This document shows, piece by piece, positions 16,378-26,158 of a stretch of 64,000 bases of DNA; the stretch's first letter is position 1, and every line of letters begins with the position of its first letter. Where the stretch lies: assembly GCF_004339745.1 (NCBI RefSeq), contig NZ_SMGP01000001.1, positions 3,534,001 to 3,598,000 on the forward strand. The letters are read 5' to 3'. The position numbers and the translations under genes are program-made. Source of the stretch: Paraburkholderia sp. BL9I2N2. Lineage in GTDB: Bacteria > Pseudomonadota > Gammaproteobacteria > Burkholderiales > Burkholderiaceae. Below the pieces are notes generated by a model. That model saw only the letters and a list, made by a program, of their open reading frames with translations, had not been told where the DNA came from and made no database searches.

Positions 16378-17454
16378 CTAGCGGGCCGGCACGGCCAGAC
16401 TCACCTGACGCGCGATCGCGCGATAGCGGTCAGCGGTATCCCTGAGCGTCAAGCCGGCCAGCGAGCGTTCCGCCCGCGCCTGCCCTAGCGCAACGATCAC
16501 CGCCTCGGCATAGCACTGCACATTGCCGGTATCGACCAATTGGACGCCGGGAAATCCGCTCGCGAAAGCGAAGGCCGGAATCTTGCTCGCCACGATCGGC
16601 ACGCCGGAAGCCAGCGCTTCGAGAAAAGCCACACTGTGCGCCTCGGATTGCGACGGCATGACGAACACGTTCGACTCCGACAGCACGGTAGCGACATCGG
16701 TGCGCGGACCTGCCACCGCGACGCGCTCCGCGATGCCCAGCGTCTTCGCCAGCGCGACGACCGCGCGGTGATAGTCGGGGTCTTCAATCACGCCGTACAA
16801 CACGAGCCGTGCGTCTTTCTCGTGCTTGAGGACTTCGTTGAAAGCCCGCACCGTCAGCAGTTGATTTTTGACCGCCGCGTACCGGCCGATCTGCACCACC
16901 TGCGGCGTGCGGCCGTCGCGCTCCACGCCGTCGGTGAACGCGAAGCGCGCGATGTCCACGCCGTTCGGCACGACGGTCATCGACGGATGCGGCCCGATGG
17001 CCTGCACATAGTCCGTCACCCCCTGCTCCGACACGCCGATCACCATCCGGGCGCGTCCCGACAGGACATGTTCGACGCGTCTGAACAGCGGGCGCTCGAA
17101 GTCGTTGGTCGCCGAATGCATGACGTAGACCACCGGCACGCGCAGCGGCAATGCGCGCGCGTAAAACGACGGAATGGTCGCGTGCGCAAAGATCACATCC
17201 GGATGAAAACGCCGCACGGCGCCGAACAGATGGCACAACTTGATGAACGCACGATGCCGCCGCTCTGGAAAGAAGCACTGCACGCCGTGGCTTTCGAGGT
17301 CGTTCTGCAAGGGCGCGAAATCGGCATGCGCCGGCAACAGCGAAGCCACGCACACCGCCATGCCCTCGGCACACTGATCGAGCGCGAGGTCCTTGGCCAG
17401 GACTTCAGCTCCCGACAGACGCGGCGCAAGGACCAGGTGAAAGACACGCATCAT
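16378..17454 (-). CDS. Glycosyltransferase family 4 (EPS)
   Basis: The 358-residue GT-B enzyme starts at ATG 17454, whose ATGA overlaps the stop of the flippase gene. The N-terminal half begins VFHLVLAPRLSGAEVLAKDL. The C-terminal half has VPNGVDIARF, GRYAAVKNQL and the donor-site segment VMPSQSEAHSVAFLEALASG, which holds the E-x7-E motif. It probably adds a sugar on the cytoplasmic face to the lipid-linked EPS repeat unit. A clear paralogue, broken by a frameshift, sits at the far end of the locus (54619-55702). A much longer open frame continues upstream of 17454 but runs through the flippase gene in another frame. Confidence 0.88.
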   Translation of the reverse strand: MMRVFHLVLAPRLSGAEVLAKDLALDQCAEGMAVCVASLLPAHADFAPLQNDLESHGVQCFFPERRHRAFIKLCHLFGAVRRFHPDVIFAHATIPSFYARALPLRVPVVYVMHSATNDFERPLFRRVEHVLSGRARMVIGVSEQGVTDYVQAIGPHPSMTVVPNGVDIARFAFTDGVERDGRTPQVVQIGRYAAVKNQLLTVRAFNEVLKHEKDARLVLYGVIEDPDYHRAVVALAKTLGIAERVAVAGPRTDVATVLSESNVFVMPSQSEAHSVAFLEALASGVPIVASKIPAFAFASGFPGVQLVDTGNVQCYAEAVIVALGQARAERSLAGLTLRDTADRYRAIARQVSLAVPAR

Positions 17455-18764
17455 GGTGTCCTTGCCGTCAACGTCCTGAACAGCATCCACCCGGCGGCGC
17501 AGCCAAGGCCGAGCGTCATGGACCAGGCAATGCCCGTCACGCCCCAATAATGCACGGCGGGAGGCGCGCTCAACACCAGCACCACGACCTGGATCGCCGA
17601 CGCATGCACGGTCGCCTTCGCGTCGCCCACCGCGCGCAGATAGGCCACGAGCACTGCGATCAAAGCGCCGATTGCCATATTGATCACCAGGATCCTGAAG
17701 AGCGGCACTGCCGGCAGCCATGCCGCGCCGAGAATCAGCGAGAAGAGCGGCTCGGCGATCAGCCGCAGCAGCGAGACGAACGCCGCGAGCCCGATCGCGA
17801 TCACCAGCAGATAAATCTTGATGATGCGCGACGCCGACTCCGGACTGCGGCGATGATGCGCCGCGAAGGTCGGAAAGAGGTATTGCGACATGGCGATCGC
17901 GGCGTCGGCGAGCAGCATCTGCGCGAGCCGCGACGACATCTGATAGCTGCCCAGTTGTGCCGGCCCGAGCAGTTTGCCGACCACGACCTTGTCGAACTGA
18001 TTGAGCAGTAGATTGATCACGCTGCTGGCCCAGATCCAGCGGCTGAACCCGACGTAGTGGCCGATGCCCGACCACACCGCGCGGATCGGCGGACGCGGTT
18101 TCATGGTCGCCCAGGTGAGCGCGCTTTTCAGGCTCTCGCCGGCCACGAGGCCGATCAGCACCGAAGACGCGCCGGCGCCGAAATACGCGAGCGCGAGCCC
18201 CACCGTGCAGTCGACGAATGACGCCGCCACCTCCACACCGGCGATATGCTGGAAGCGCCGCTCGCGCTGCACCACGTAATAAGCGGGCGACGCCAGACCG
18301 CGCAGCAACGGCAGCAGCGCCGCGAGTTGGATCAGGATCAGCGAGCCGTCCAGATGGAACTGGCTGCTCAGCAATGGGGCGAGCGCGACCAGCAGCAGCG
18401 AAATGAGCACACCTCGCGCCGTCAATGTCGTCCACACCGCGCCGAGCTGCGAGCGCGACGGCGGATGTTCGCCTTGAATGACCGCTTGCGCGAGGCCGGT
18501 ATCGGACAGCGCCTCGGCAATCGCCACCGCGAGCAGAGCCACGCTCACGCTGCCGATCGCCGCCGGCCCTAGCATCCGGCCAATCGCAAGAAATTTGATC
18601 GCTACAAGTCCACGCACGGCGAACTGCTGTAGCAGGACCCACGTCGCCGCACTCGCGCCGAAGCTGCCCGCCACCGAGAACGCCGGAAGCCTGATCGCCC
18701 GCAAGCTATTTCTCCGTCGAATCGGAGCGCCGTTGAATCGGCCGCGCAGAGCGATTTCAAGCAT
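17451..18764 (-). CDS. wzx: Wzx-like polysaccharide flippase
   Basis: The 437-residue protein from ATG 18764 (MLEIALRGRFNG) has about 12 hydrophobic segments spread over its length. It shows the MATE/polysaccharide-transporter layout (FVARGLVAIKF-like start, GESLKSALTWATM in the middle, QFDKVVVGKLLGPAQLGSYQ conserved in Wzx/RfbX-type transporters). It would flip the undecaprenyl-linked EPS unit to the periplasm. It is translationally coupled to the following glycosyltransferase (ATGA at 17451-17454). The upstream gap to the divergent glycosyltransferase at 19034 contains an inverted repeat (18885-18901). Confidence 0.85.
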   Translation of the reverse strand: MLEIALRGRFNGAPIRRRNSLRAIRLPAFSVAGSFGASAATWVLLQQFAVRGLVAIKFLAIGRMLGPAAIGSVSVALLAVAIAEALSDTGLAQAVIQGEHPPSRSQLGAVWTTLTARGVLISLLLVALAPLLSSQFHLDGSLILIQLAALLPLLRGLASPAYYVVQRERRFQHIAGVEVAASFVDCTVGLALAYFGAGASSVLIGLVAGESLKSALTWATMKPRPPIRAVWSGIGHYVGFSRWIWASSVINLLLNQFDKVVVGKLLGPAQLGSYQMSSRLAQMLLADAAIAMSQYLFPTFAAHHRRSPESASRIIKIYLLVIAIGLAAFVSLLRLIAEPLFSLILGAAWLPAVPLFRILVINMAIGALIAVLVAYLRAVGDAKATVHASAIQVVVLVLSAPPAVHYWGVTGIAWSMTLGLGCAAGWMLFRTLTARTP

Positions 18765-18884
18765 CGCTCTGCGGACGCCGCCAGCGCATAATTTGTTAGG
18801 TTGCACCAGCAAGCTGGCGAGGTTTTTTCATCGAACTCTATGCACGACCATACCGCGAGAGAATCGCCTACAACCGCCATCAGC

Positions 18885-18901
18885 TAGGCCGGTTCGGCCT
18901 A
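18885..18901. promoter_or_regulatory. Inverted repeat in the wzx / glycosyltransferase divergent gap
   Basis: TAGGCCG-GTT-CGGCCTA has 7-bp arms. It sits 120 bp before the flippase start and 132 bp before the glycosyltransferase start on the other strand. The bound factor, if any, is unknown. Confidence 0.35.
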
Positions 18902-19033
18902 AGCCGACACCCCCTAGTACGCTGAACCACAAAGCCGGACAAATTAGTGGTTACACGGATTCCGGCGGTGCTAACGTTGCTCAGCTAGCGCCATGCGGGA
19001 ACGGGCGCACGGGTACTTTTTTTCGCAACGCAA

Positions 19034-20239
19034 ATGGCTACCGAAGCGATGGAACAAGACTACGTCCTGATTGTGGAACCGAATCTCACCGGTCACCGCT
19101 GGCGATATGTCGAGTGGACCATGCAGGCCTGCGCTGAAGCCGGCTATCCGTGCATGCTCGTGACCGAGTGCGCAAACGAAGACCACCGGCTCCCGAGACA
19201 GATCACCGCCGCCAACCGCCCGGACCAGCAGATCGCGTTTGTCGATCCCGAGGAGCAACCGCGCGGCCTCATGCGCGATCCCAACGAATACTGGCGCTTC
19301 CACCGCTATTTCAAGCGCGTGCACACGATCATCAGCCGGATGCAGTCGATCCGCCTCGTGGTCGTGCCCTATGTCGATTATTTCTTCTATTCTCTGCCGT
19401 TTCTCGGCTCGCCGTTCGGCAAGACGCCTTGGATCGGCATCACGATGCGCTCGACGTTCCATCATCACAAGGTCGGCATCAAGGCGCCGGATCGTCCGGT
19501 CGTGAATGCGATCAAGGCGCTGCTCTTCAAGCGCGCGATCCGGACCACCGGCCTGCGCACACTGCTGACGATCGATCCCACCTTGCCGGAATGGTCAGCG
19601 CGCAGTGCATCGAAGCACAGCGCGGCCATTGCCTACGTGGCCGACCCTTTTCCCGATGAACACGCGGAAAACCCCGTACTGGCCCGCGAGCGTCTGGGAC
19701 TCGATCCCGAGCAGCGCTATCTCCTGGTGTACGGCTCGATCACGGAACGCAAGGGCATCTACGAACTGGTGCATGCGCTGACGCGTCTCGAGCATGCGCC
19801 CACGCTGATCGTCGCCGGCGAGCAGGATGCGGGCACGCGTCATTTCATGCGCAATCATGTGCGCAGCCTCAAGCCCGCGCCGCTGGTGCTCGACGCCTTC
19901 ATTTCCAACGATATGGAACGCGATCTGTTCTCCGCGTGCGACGCCGTCTGGCTCGGCTATAAGGGGCACTACGGCATGAGCGGCGTGCTGGTGCAGGCGT
20001 ACCGTTTCGGCAAGCCCGTAATCGCGACGGAAGACGGTTTGATCGGCTGGTTCAGCCGGCGTTGCGAACTGGGGCCGATTCTGAGCGACCTGAGTTCCGC
20101 GTCGATCGGCCGCGCGATCACCGAGACCATGACCTCATGGCCGCATGCGCCTCAAGCCACGCCGTCCGCGCGTGAAGACCTGCTGTCACGGCATACGCTC
20201 GGGCAATTCAAGCAGACCTTGCTGCAGCAGATGGCTTGA
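19034..20239 (+). CDS. Glycosyltransferase (GT-B fold, EPS)
   Basis: The 401-residue protein starts at ATG 19034 or the in-frame ATG 19049. The N-terminal domain begins VLIVEPNLTGHRWRYVEW. The C-terminal domain has LVYGSITERKGIYELVHAL and AVWLGYKGHYGMSGVLVQAY, followed by GKPVIATEDG, typical of the nucleotide-sugar half of GT4-like enzymes. The sugar specificity is not visible. It is divergent from the flippase gene and converges on a polymerase-like gene, with a shared hairpin terminator between them. Confidence 0.82.
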   Translation: MATEAMEQDYVLIVEPNLTGHRWRYVEWTMQACAEAGYPCMLVTECANEDHRLPRQITAANRPDQQIAFVDPEEQPRGLMRDPNEYWRFHRYFKRVHTIISRMQSIRLVVVPYVDYFFYSLPFLGSPFGKTPWIGITMRSTFHHHKVGIKAPDRPVVNAIKALLFKRAIRTTGLRTLLTIDPTLPEWSARSASKHSAAIAYVADPFPDEHAENPVLARERLGLDPEQRYLLVYGSITERKGIYELVHALTRLEHAPTLIVAGEQDAGTRHFMRNHVRSLKPAPLVLDAFISNDMERDLFSACDAVWLGYKGHYGMSGVLVQAYRFGKPVIATEDGLIGWFSRRCELGPILSDLSSASIGRAITETMTSWPHAPQATPSAREDLLSRHTLGQFKQTLLQQMA

Positions 20240-20260
20240 TTACACGGCAGGTTCTTCAAT

Positions 20261-20297
20261 AAAACACGAGGCGTCCATCATTGCGATGGACGCCTCG
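20261..20297 (-). terminator. Hairpin terminator between convergent EPS genes
   Basis: CGAGGCGTCCATC (20267-20279) pairs perfectly with 20285-20297 over 13 bp around a 5-nt loop. Read leftward it is followed by GTGTTTTA, so it suits the minus-strand polymerase gene. On the plus strand there is no T-run, but it may still stop transcription there. Confidence 0.7.
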
Positions 20298-20335
20298 TCA
20301 CATGTGGCGTCGGTTTCGTCACTGAAACGGCGAAC

Positions 20336-21496
20336 TCATGTCTTGAAGTACCGCGGAAGTGGCTGAAATTGACGCGAAGGCTCCAAACGGTACGCGCTGT
20401 ATGCCGCGAATCGAGGCCAGTAGCAAATCAGATAGGCGAGCGGAATAAAAGAGGTGACGGTAGTGACGCTGACGGTGGCGCTGATAAACAGAAATATCAT
20501 CATGACGAAGCCGTCGCTCGCGGTAAATGCAATGACGGCGAAAACGACCAATGCGCTGAAGAGCCCCATTTCCGCTATCGTGCCGGGAAGACCACCAAAC
20601 AGCGCACCGAGCGCCATGTCGTCCTGGATCAAACGGATATAGGGAAGGTACTTGTAGTGCGCCATCATGTCGGGTGCGCTGATGCCCTTGACGAGATCCT
20701 CCAGCCGCGCATCGAACACGAACGCATAGCCGGCCAACCGGTGGGCAAAGGTGTCCGAGCCGAAGAAATTGTTGGACGCAAGGTACACCGAGATCGCTGA
20801 AACCACCGCATAGTAGCCAACCATGACCACCACTGGATGGAGGGAGCGCAATCTGTAACGGAAGGGATACAGCGCAGCGAAAAGGAAAAGCACCATCGAC
20901 GACTTCGAGAAGCTGATGAAAAGGCCGAAAAGATAGAGAGCAATGAGTTTTTTATTGGGTGAATCGCTGAAGAGATGCAGGATAAGAGACGCCACCAGCA
21001 ACGACGAGAAAAACCCCGCTTCGCGCGAAAATCCCGAGACCCGGGTGAAGTAGAACACCTCGTAGAAGTTCGTGTTGGTCATTGTCGCGTAGTCGCCCCA
21101 AATCAGTTTCGACAGATTCGTTGGCCCGAGCAGGAGCGAGAAATCACGATCGACGTAGTACATCGCGAATTGCACGGTTGCGAACAGGATATTGATGACC
21201 ATCCACGGATGAAGGTAGCTGATGCGGCGCTCTGTCGTGTACATCAGATAGCCGATGCAGATGCCGATCGACAGGACCCGCACCGCCGCGGAGGGAGAAG
21301 TCAACGCGCTTGCCATAACCGCGATCAGCAATGGGCCGGCCCAGCGACGCGCCGTACCGGCGAGGAAGCGGGAAAAATCCAGATCGAGGAACGGGATCAC
21401 GAGATAGAAATAAAGGGTGATCCCGTTCACCTGCGGATTGAGAATCACGCAGGTAAAAAACATGTAGAACAGCACGGATACTAGTCTGGAGTACAT
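20336..21496 (-). CDS. Wzy-like EPS polymerase / O-antigen-ligase-like membrane protein
   Basis: The 386-residue, very hydrophobic protein has about 10 membrane segments and a long periplasmic loop around residues 230-310 (KYLPYIRLIQDDMALGALFG). This is the usual layout of Wzy polymerases and WaaL-type ligases, which show little sequence conservation. It lies 54 bp after the Wzc-like kinase gene on the same strand and is presumably co-transcribed with it. A second candidate polymerase is at 29763. Assignment rests on topology and context. Confidence 0.72.
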   Translation of the reverse strand: MYSRLVSVLFYMFFTCVILNPQVNGITLYFYLVIPFLDLDFSRFLAGTARRWAGPLLIAVMASALTSPSAAVRVLSIGICIGYLMYTTERRISYLHPWMVINILFATVQFAMYYVDRDFSLLLGPTNLSKLIWGDYATMTNTNFYEVFYFTRVSGFSREAGFFSSLLVASLILHLFSDSPNKKLIALYLFGLFISFSKSSMVLFLFAALYPFRYRLRSLHPVVVMVGYYAVVSAISVYLASNNFFGSDTFAHRLAGYAFVFDARLEDLVKGISAPDMMAHYKYLPYIRLIQDDMALGALFGGLPGTIAEMGLFSALVVFAVIAFTASDGFVMMIFLFISATVSVTTVTSFIPLAYLICYWPRFAAYSAYRLEPSRQFQPLPRYFKT

Positions 21497-21550
21497 TGTT
21501 TTCTCAATGCAGGAACGCGCGACAACCGGCGGCCGACCGGCCGGCGGCGA

Positions 21551-23905
21551 TCACGATGCGCCGTGCTGTTGCGGTGGCGGAGCACTCGCCGCGGCATAGG
21601 CCGCTGCATAGCCGTAGCTGCGTTTCTCGCTGCGCCGTCGCGGCATCGCGTTGAATATCATGCCGATCAGACGCGCGCCGGCGCGATCAAGACTTTGCGC
21701 GGTGTCCTCGAGTTCCCGTTCGCTCTGGGCGCTCGGACGTACTACGAGCACCGTCGATCCGCCGAGGGAGGCGATCAGGTTTGCATCGCTCACCGCGAGC
21801 ACCGGCGGTGTATCAACGATGATCACGTCATACAATTCGCCAAGACGGTCGAGTAGTTGTTGCATGCGGGGAGTCGAGAGCAGCCGGGACGGATTGGACG
21901 GGTACCGCCCTGCAGCGATAAACGAAAGTCCATGAACACCTGTGTTTCGAATCACGTGATTGACGTCGACCTGGCCAGCCAGAACTTCGGCGAGGCCACC
22001 CGCACCGGTCTGCTTCATGATGGCGGCCAATTGCCCGCGGCGCATGTCGCCGTCGATCAGCAATACCCGTTTTCCGGCCTCCGCGCTGAGGACGGCCAGA
22101 TTCGAAGAGATAAAACTCTTTCCCGTGCCGGGCGTCGCGCCTGTCACGACAAGCACGTTATTCGGCGCGTCCTGAATCTGCCGTTGCAACGACGCGCGTA
22201 TGCCCCGCAAAGCTTCAAGCGGCATGTCATCGTACCCGTCGGTGGCGAGCAGGAAGCGGCCGCCGGCCAACACGGGATCTTGCGGAGCAGAGCCGCTATA
22301 GGCCAATCTGGGCGGCGATCCGGTTATCCTTTCGGCCCCTGTTTGCTGTGCTCTCCCCGAAAGGCCTTTCTTCGCCGGCTGCAAGTTCAGACTCTGCGCA
22401 CGGTCCAACCGGGCCTGCTCGTCACTGAACAACACGTGACCAAAGACAGGCAGGTTCAGATGGCGCTCGGCCGCCAGCGAGTTCTCGAGCGCCGACGACC
22501 ATAGGCGCCGCACAAAGACGTACAGGAACGCCGCGATCAGACCGCCGGCGGCGCCCACGCCGATCACCAGCGGGCGCTTGGGTTTCACAGGGTCCACGGG
22601 CAACAGCGCGGTGTCGATGATGTGTACGTTCCCAAGCGTCCCAGCCTGCGTCACCGCCAGTTCGTTGGATTTGTTAACCATAGCAACATAGATATCCTCG
22701 GCGACCTTGACGTTGCGCGTGAGGTCGGCTGACCGGCGCTCGGAGGCGGGCAACTGGTCGAAGCGCGCTTCGAACGCGCTCTTGGCATTCTGCAGAAGTG
22801 CGAGTTGGCTATTGACGGTCTGCACGTCACGCGAGTTTGCTGCAAAGTGACTTTCCAGTGCCGCTTTTTGTACCTTGAGCATCGCGATCTGGCGGTCGAA
22901 CTCAATGCTGCCCTGGAGGTAGGACGCGGCTTCTGTACCCGCCTGCATCGAGCTCGATGCGGTTCTGTACTGGCTCAGTTCGGCCTCCGCTTGCGTCAGG
23001 TTGGCGTGAAGCTTCGGCAGTTCTCCAACGATAAACTCACGGGTCGTGAGGGCCTCGGTGCGGTGCTGCGCTATATGAGAGGCGATATAGCCCTGGGCGA
23101 TGCCGTTGGCAATTGCGCGAGCCAGTTCCGGATCGGTGTTTTCATAGATGATCTGCACGACGCCGGTGTCCTTACCCGACTCGCTGACTTTCAACTGATG
23201 CTGGAAACGTTCGATTGCCTTGACGTCGCTAAAGCGCACGAGCGTGAATTCGGTTCCGGGGCGCGCGACGAGCCGATCCATCGTCAGCGCCACGCCGTTG
23301 GCCTGGGAGGGTACGCCGGGTGCGCCCGTGAGCAGGGTCCGGCCTTTCGGATCGGCGAGACGGTAGTGACCGCCAGCGAGAGCGGTCAACGTCAGTGATT
23401 CGTCTTCGAGCCAGGCCGGAACGGTCAGCGAACCGACCGACGCTTCCTCTCCGCCCCATGCAAAGGAGCCCAAACCGATGGGCGCCGGCATTGGCTCACC
23501 CGGCGTGGCAAATTGGCTGGTGATCGCTCCGATAACGGGGACGCGGTTCGGCGTGATTGAGGTGTCCTGCTTGAATTTCGTGATCACCGGCGCAATCACG
23601 CTCCGGCTTTGGATGATCTGAATCTCCGCTTCGGTCGGCAACGTGGGCGGAACGACCTGCTCCGGCGTCTTCGACGCTTGACCGAGCGCATTGGGCTGAG
23701 GGAAATCAACTTTGACCAACGCATCCGCGGAATAGACGGGAGTTGCCGCGAATGCATATAGCGCGGCCAGTCCCGTGACCACCGCGACAATGCCGACGAT
23801 CAACCACACATTGTCCACAATCAGGCGTGCTAGTTCGCCGGCGGAAAACGCATCGGCGTTGTTCCGTAGCCCAACCGGCGCAGTACGGGAAACACTCGAA
23901 TTCAT
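21551..23905 (-). CDS. Wzc-type tyrosine autokinase / chain-length regulator (copy 1)
   Basis: The 784-residue protein starts at ATG 23905, preceded by AAGGAG. It has an N-terminal Wzz domain with a membrane segment (VWLIVGIVAVVTGLAALYAF), a long periplasmic coiled coil (GNVR), a second membrane segment near residue 490, and a cytoplasmic BY-kinase. Walker A GATPGTGKS is at 589-597, Walker A' LIDGDMR is at about 616, and Walker B VIIVDTPP is at 694-701. The C-terminal Tyr cluster (764, 766, 770 in RSYGYAAAY) is shorter than in classical Wzc. It controls EPS polymerisation length with Wzy and Wza. A second paralogue is encoded at 40662. Confidence 0.92.
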   Translation of the reverse strand: MNSSVSRTAPVGLRNNADAFSAGELARLIVDNVWLIVGIVAVVTGLAALYAFAATPVYSADALVKVDFPQPNALGQASKTPEQVVPPTLPTEAEIQIIQSRSVIAPVITKFKQDTSITPNRVPVIGAITSQFATPGEPMPAPIGLGSFAWGGEEASVGSLTVPAWLEDESLTLTALAGGHYRLADPKGRTLLTGAPGVPSQANGVALTMDRLVARPGTEFTLVRFSDVKAIERFQHQLKVSESGKDTGVVQIIYENTDPELARAIANGIAQGYIASHIAQHRTEALTTREFIVGELPKLHANLTQAEAELSQYRTASSSMQAGTEAASYLQGSIEFDRQIAMLKVQKAALESHFAANSRDVQTVNSQLALLQNAKSAFEARFDQLPASERRSADLTRNVKVAEDIYVAMVNKSNELAVTQAGTLGNVHIIDTALLPVDPVKPKRPLVIGVGAAGGLIAAFLYVFVRRLWSSALENSLAAERHLNLPVFGHVLFSDEQARLDRAQSLNLQPAKKGLSGRAQQTGAERITGSPPRLAYSGSAPQDPVLAGGRFLLATDGYDDMPLEALRGIRASLQRQIQDAPNNVLVVTGATPGTGKSFISSNLAVLSAEAGKRVLLIDGDMRRGQLAAIMKQTGAGGLAEVLAGQVDVNHVIRNTGVHGLSFIAAGRYPSNPSRLLSTPRMQQLLDRLGELYDVIIVDTPPVLAVSDANLIASLGGSTVLVVRPSAQSERELEDTAQSLDRAGARLIGMIFNAMPRRRSEKRSYGYAAAYAAASAPPPQQHGAS

Positions 23906-24245
23906 ACGACGAACTCCTTGTTTGTTAGAACCAGAGTGAACCACTGGCCGGGAAATCCCTCTTCCCGAACGCGCCTCGCATTTCGACAGGCGCATCAGAT
24001 TGGATCAGGGGATCCGTCACGCTCGCGTGAGGATCAAGGGGTCGTTGGTGGCAGGGGTGGAGCGGTCCGGTCTCGCCTGACAGATTGCGGCGCCGCAGCG
24101 ACATCGTCTGTGCTGTAACGCACACGACTTAAAGATCGCGCCACACAGAGGGACGGACCAAAAGAAACAGCCCGCGGCTTATAGAAAGCGCGGGCTGCGG
24201 AGGTAGAAGGCTTGCTGCGCCGGGACGCCGGCGCGACGGATCGGG
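23906..24245. other. Gap upstream of the first kinase gene
   Basis: This 340-bp stretch shows no gene. It contains the terminator of the upstream hydrolase gene and must hold the promoter of the wzc-wzy pair, which I could not pin down. Confidence 0.5.
24159..24197 (-). terminator. Terminator of the Tat-lipoprotein hydrolase gene
   Basis: CAGCCCGCG (24168-24176) pairs with CGCGGGCTG (24189-24197). On the minus strand the hairpin is followed by TTTCTTTT, 49 bp after the stop codon. Confidence 0.65.
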
Positions 24246-25700
24246 TTAGACCGGATTGGCGGCAACGAAATTCTTGAAGGCCGCATAAGACGGATTCTTC
24301 GTGACGCCGTTTGCCTGTATGAGGCCGAAGTCCGGATCGATCAGGCAGTACATCTGGACGGATTGAATGTTGTATTGATCCTTGAGCGATCGATACTCCG
24401 TCAGCGCCTCGGTTACATAGCTAGCCTGTTGCGCCGGGGTCACCTGGCTACCTTGCCAGCCCCATTCCGTCAACCAGATCGGCAGGTTAAAGGAGTCTTT
24501 CAGAACTTGCAGTACATTCAGGCAAGCGTTGTTTCGCCAGCCACAAATGATATCGCCTGAACTCTGGTACCAGTGGTAAGTCGTGTAGTCCCAGCGAACC
24601 TGCGCTGCGCCTGAAACGCCGTTAGCCGAGCCATTGGGCGTGATGCCGCTCCACAGCATCTGCAAGGCGCGATAAGCAAGCGGGACACCGACGTTGACGC
24701 CGCATTGGATCGTCGGGTCGATCGCCTTCACGCCGTCGATCATGCCGCGAATCACGCCGCGGAATGCCGGCCAGATCGCGGGACTATAGTTGTTCGTGTT
24801 GCTACCGTCACCGTTCGTAATCAGGCCGTTCGAGTCGAGCTCGTTACCGCACTCGATGTACTTGACGAGGCCCTTCAGCGGCTTGGCGATGGACGATCCC
24901 AAGTTGTAGCCCAACGTGTATGCGGCCGATTCGGAACCGTTCTGGTTATACGCCGTCGACCAGACATTAATACAGGGCATGATGGACACGCCGCTGCCGG
25001 CAAACGCACCGGTCAATGCGTTGGCGACCGTCTGAGCCATGCCTGCGTCTGCTACGTCGACGCGATAGGTCGTAACGCCGAGATCCTTGAGCAACGCCAG
25101 TTGGGCAGCTGCCGACATGGTGTGGTAGATACCGTCGGGCCACGCAAGGTGGCCATTCATGCCGTAGAACAGCGAGCCCGAAGTCGAAGGGGAAGTCGCC
25201 CGGGTGACGTTGACCGTGATGGTCTGCGTGGTCTTGGTGCCGCCCGCCTGTCCCGCCGCAACGGAAAATGCGACCACATCGATCTGATGCGAGCCCACGG
25301 TCAATTTAGTCGTATCAACCTGGATGGAAAATTTGCCGCTGCTCGGCGTCGTGTCGGCGCCGATCTTGGCGACGGTCGCGTGGTCGTAAACGGCCACGTT
25401 GCGCCAGTTGGTGCCGGCCGTGCCGGTCACTGTGATGGTACCGGAGATAGTCGCGTTGGCCGCAGGGGTCGTCACGGTGAAACCGCTTGAGCCGGCCCTG
25501 TTGGCCACACTTGCGTCGTTGGCTACCGCCGCGGGTGAGTCGCCGCTGCCACCGCCGCCGCATGCGGACAGTGCAATCGACCCGGCACCTGCGACGAGAC
25601 CGGCGAGGAACTTCCTTCGAGGTACTGATTCAGCAGCAACCAAAGAAGGGACGGAAAGTGGAAGATGTTGCTGATTTTTCGGTCGGGTAGGTAAGGTCAT
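24246..25700 (-). CDS. Secreted glycoside-hydrolase-like lipoprotein (clan GH-A type), Tat signal
   Basis: The 484-residue protein has a twin-arginine signal (RR at 28-29, VPRRKFLAGLVAG) ending in the lipobox ALSAC (Cys47), then a Gly/Ser linker. An Ig-like domain (about 72-165) leads to a TIM-barrel-like catalytic part (176-484). Candidate catalytic residues are Glu287 in IECGNELD (acid/base) and Glu412 in IWLTEWGW (nucleophile), as in clan GH-A (GH39/GH5-like). It may trim or remodel the EPS made by the surrounding genes. The substrate is unknown. It is divergent from another hydrolase gene across an 850-bp AT-rich gap. Confidence 0.78.
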   Translation of the reverse strand: MTLPTRPKNQQHLPLSVPSLVAAESVPRRKFLAGLVAGAGSIALSACGGGGSGDSPAAVANDASVANRAGSSGFTVTTPAANATISGTITVTGTAGTNWRNVAVYDHATVAKIGADTTPSSGKFSIQVDTTKLTVGSHQIDVVAFSVAAGQAGGTKTTQTITVNVTRATSPSTSGSLFYGMNGHLAWPDGIYHTMSAAAQLALLKDLGVTTYRVDVADAGMAQTVANALTGAFAGSGVSIMPCINVWSTAYNQNGSESAAYTLGYNLGSSIAKPLKGLVKYIECGNELDSNGLITNGDGSNTNNYSPAIWPAFRGVIRGMIDGVKAIDPTIQCGVNVGVPLAYRALQMLWSGITPNGSANGVSGAAQVRWDYTTYHWYQSSGDIICGWRNNACLNVLQVLKDSFNLPIWLTEWGWQGSQVTPAQQASYVTEALTEYRSLKDQYNIQSVQMYCLIDPDFGLIQANGVTKNPSYAAFKNFVAANPV

Positions 25701-25857
25701 GAGTACAACTTACGCAGTTCGGTTGGGGATCGCAGTATATGTGCCCGCCTTTTTCGTATGTTGTAACTGGATGTAAAAGCGCAGCAATAAGGCGAACTAT
25801 CTCCAGACTTATGCGAAGAAGCAAATATCCGCATTACGCGTATCTAAAAAGAGAACA

Positions 25858-25877
25858 TATGTGCGCCGCCGCACATA
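25858..25877. promoter_or_regulatory. Inverted repeat upstream of the Tat-lipoprotein hydrolase
   Basis: TATGTGC-GCCGCC-GCACATA has exact 7-bp arms, 157 bp before the start of the minus-strand hydrolase. It is a candidate activator or repressor site. Confidence 0.35.
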
Positions 25878-26098
25878 CGAACTGTTGTGTCCGCGCAGCA
25901 GTAAAACAATTATTTACCTATTAATTAGGGGTTTTCAGCACTTAATTTTTGTGCTTCAGCCCGGCTCCAAGCGAGTTCTCGCTTGTCTCCGGACAACCCG
26001 TCCCCGATAAAAGATTAAGTATCGCGCGGATTTATTCATACAAATAGTAATTCCTTCTTCTATTTTGTCTGATGAATAAGGGTAAAGACTAACGGCAC

Positions 26099-26136
26099 AA
26101 AAAAAGGCCGACCCTTAGATCGTTAGAGGGCCGACC
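26099..26136 (-). terminator. Intrinsic terminator of a candidate small gene
   Basis: On the minus strand GGTCGGCCCT pairs with AGGGTCGGCC over 10 bp (two G-U pairs, 11-nt loop) and is followed directly by seven T. On the plus strand the G-U pairs become mismatches, so the signal is specific to minus-strand transcription. It follows the small frame at 26159 by 22 bp. Confidence 0.65.
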
Positions 26137-26158
26137 GCATGTTCACCATAGAAACTCT

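Noticed and set aside
17455..18642. In-frame extension of the glycosyltransferase at 16378 to a 754-residue protein
   Set aside because: The extension reads as Arg/Gly-rich out-of-frame sequence of the flippase gene; the true start at 17454 gives the normal GT4 length and an ATGA overlap.
26106..26136. Direct repeat GGCCGACC as a mobile-element target duplication
   Set aside because: No element lies between the copies; the two copies are the arms of the minus-strand terminator paired through G-U pairs.
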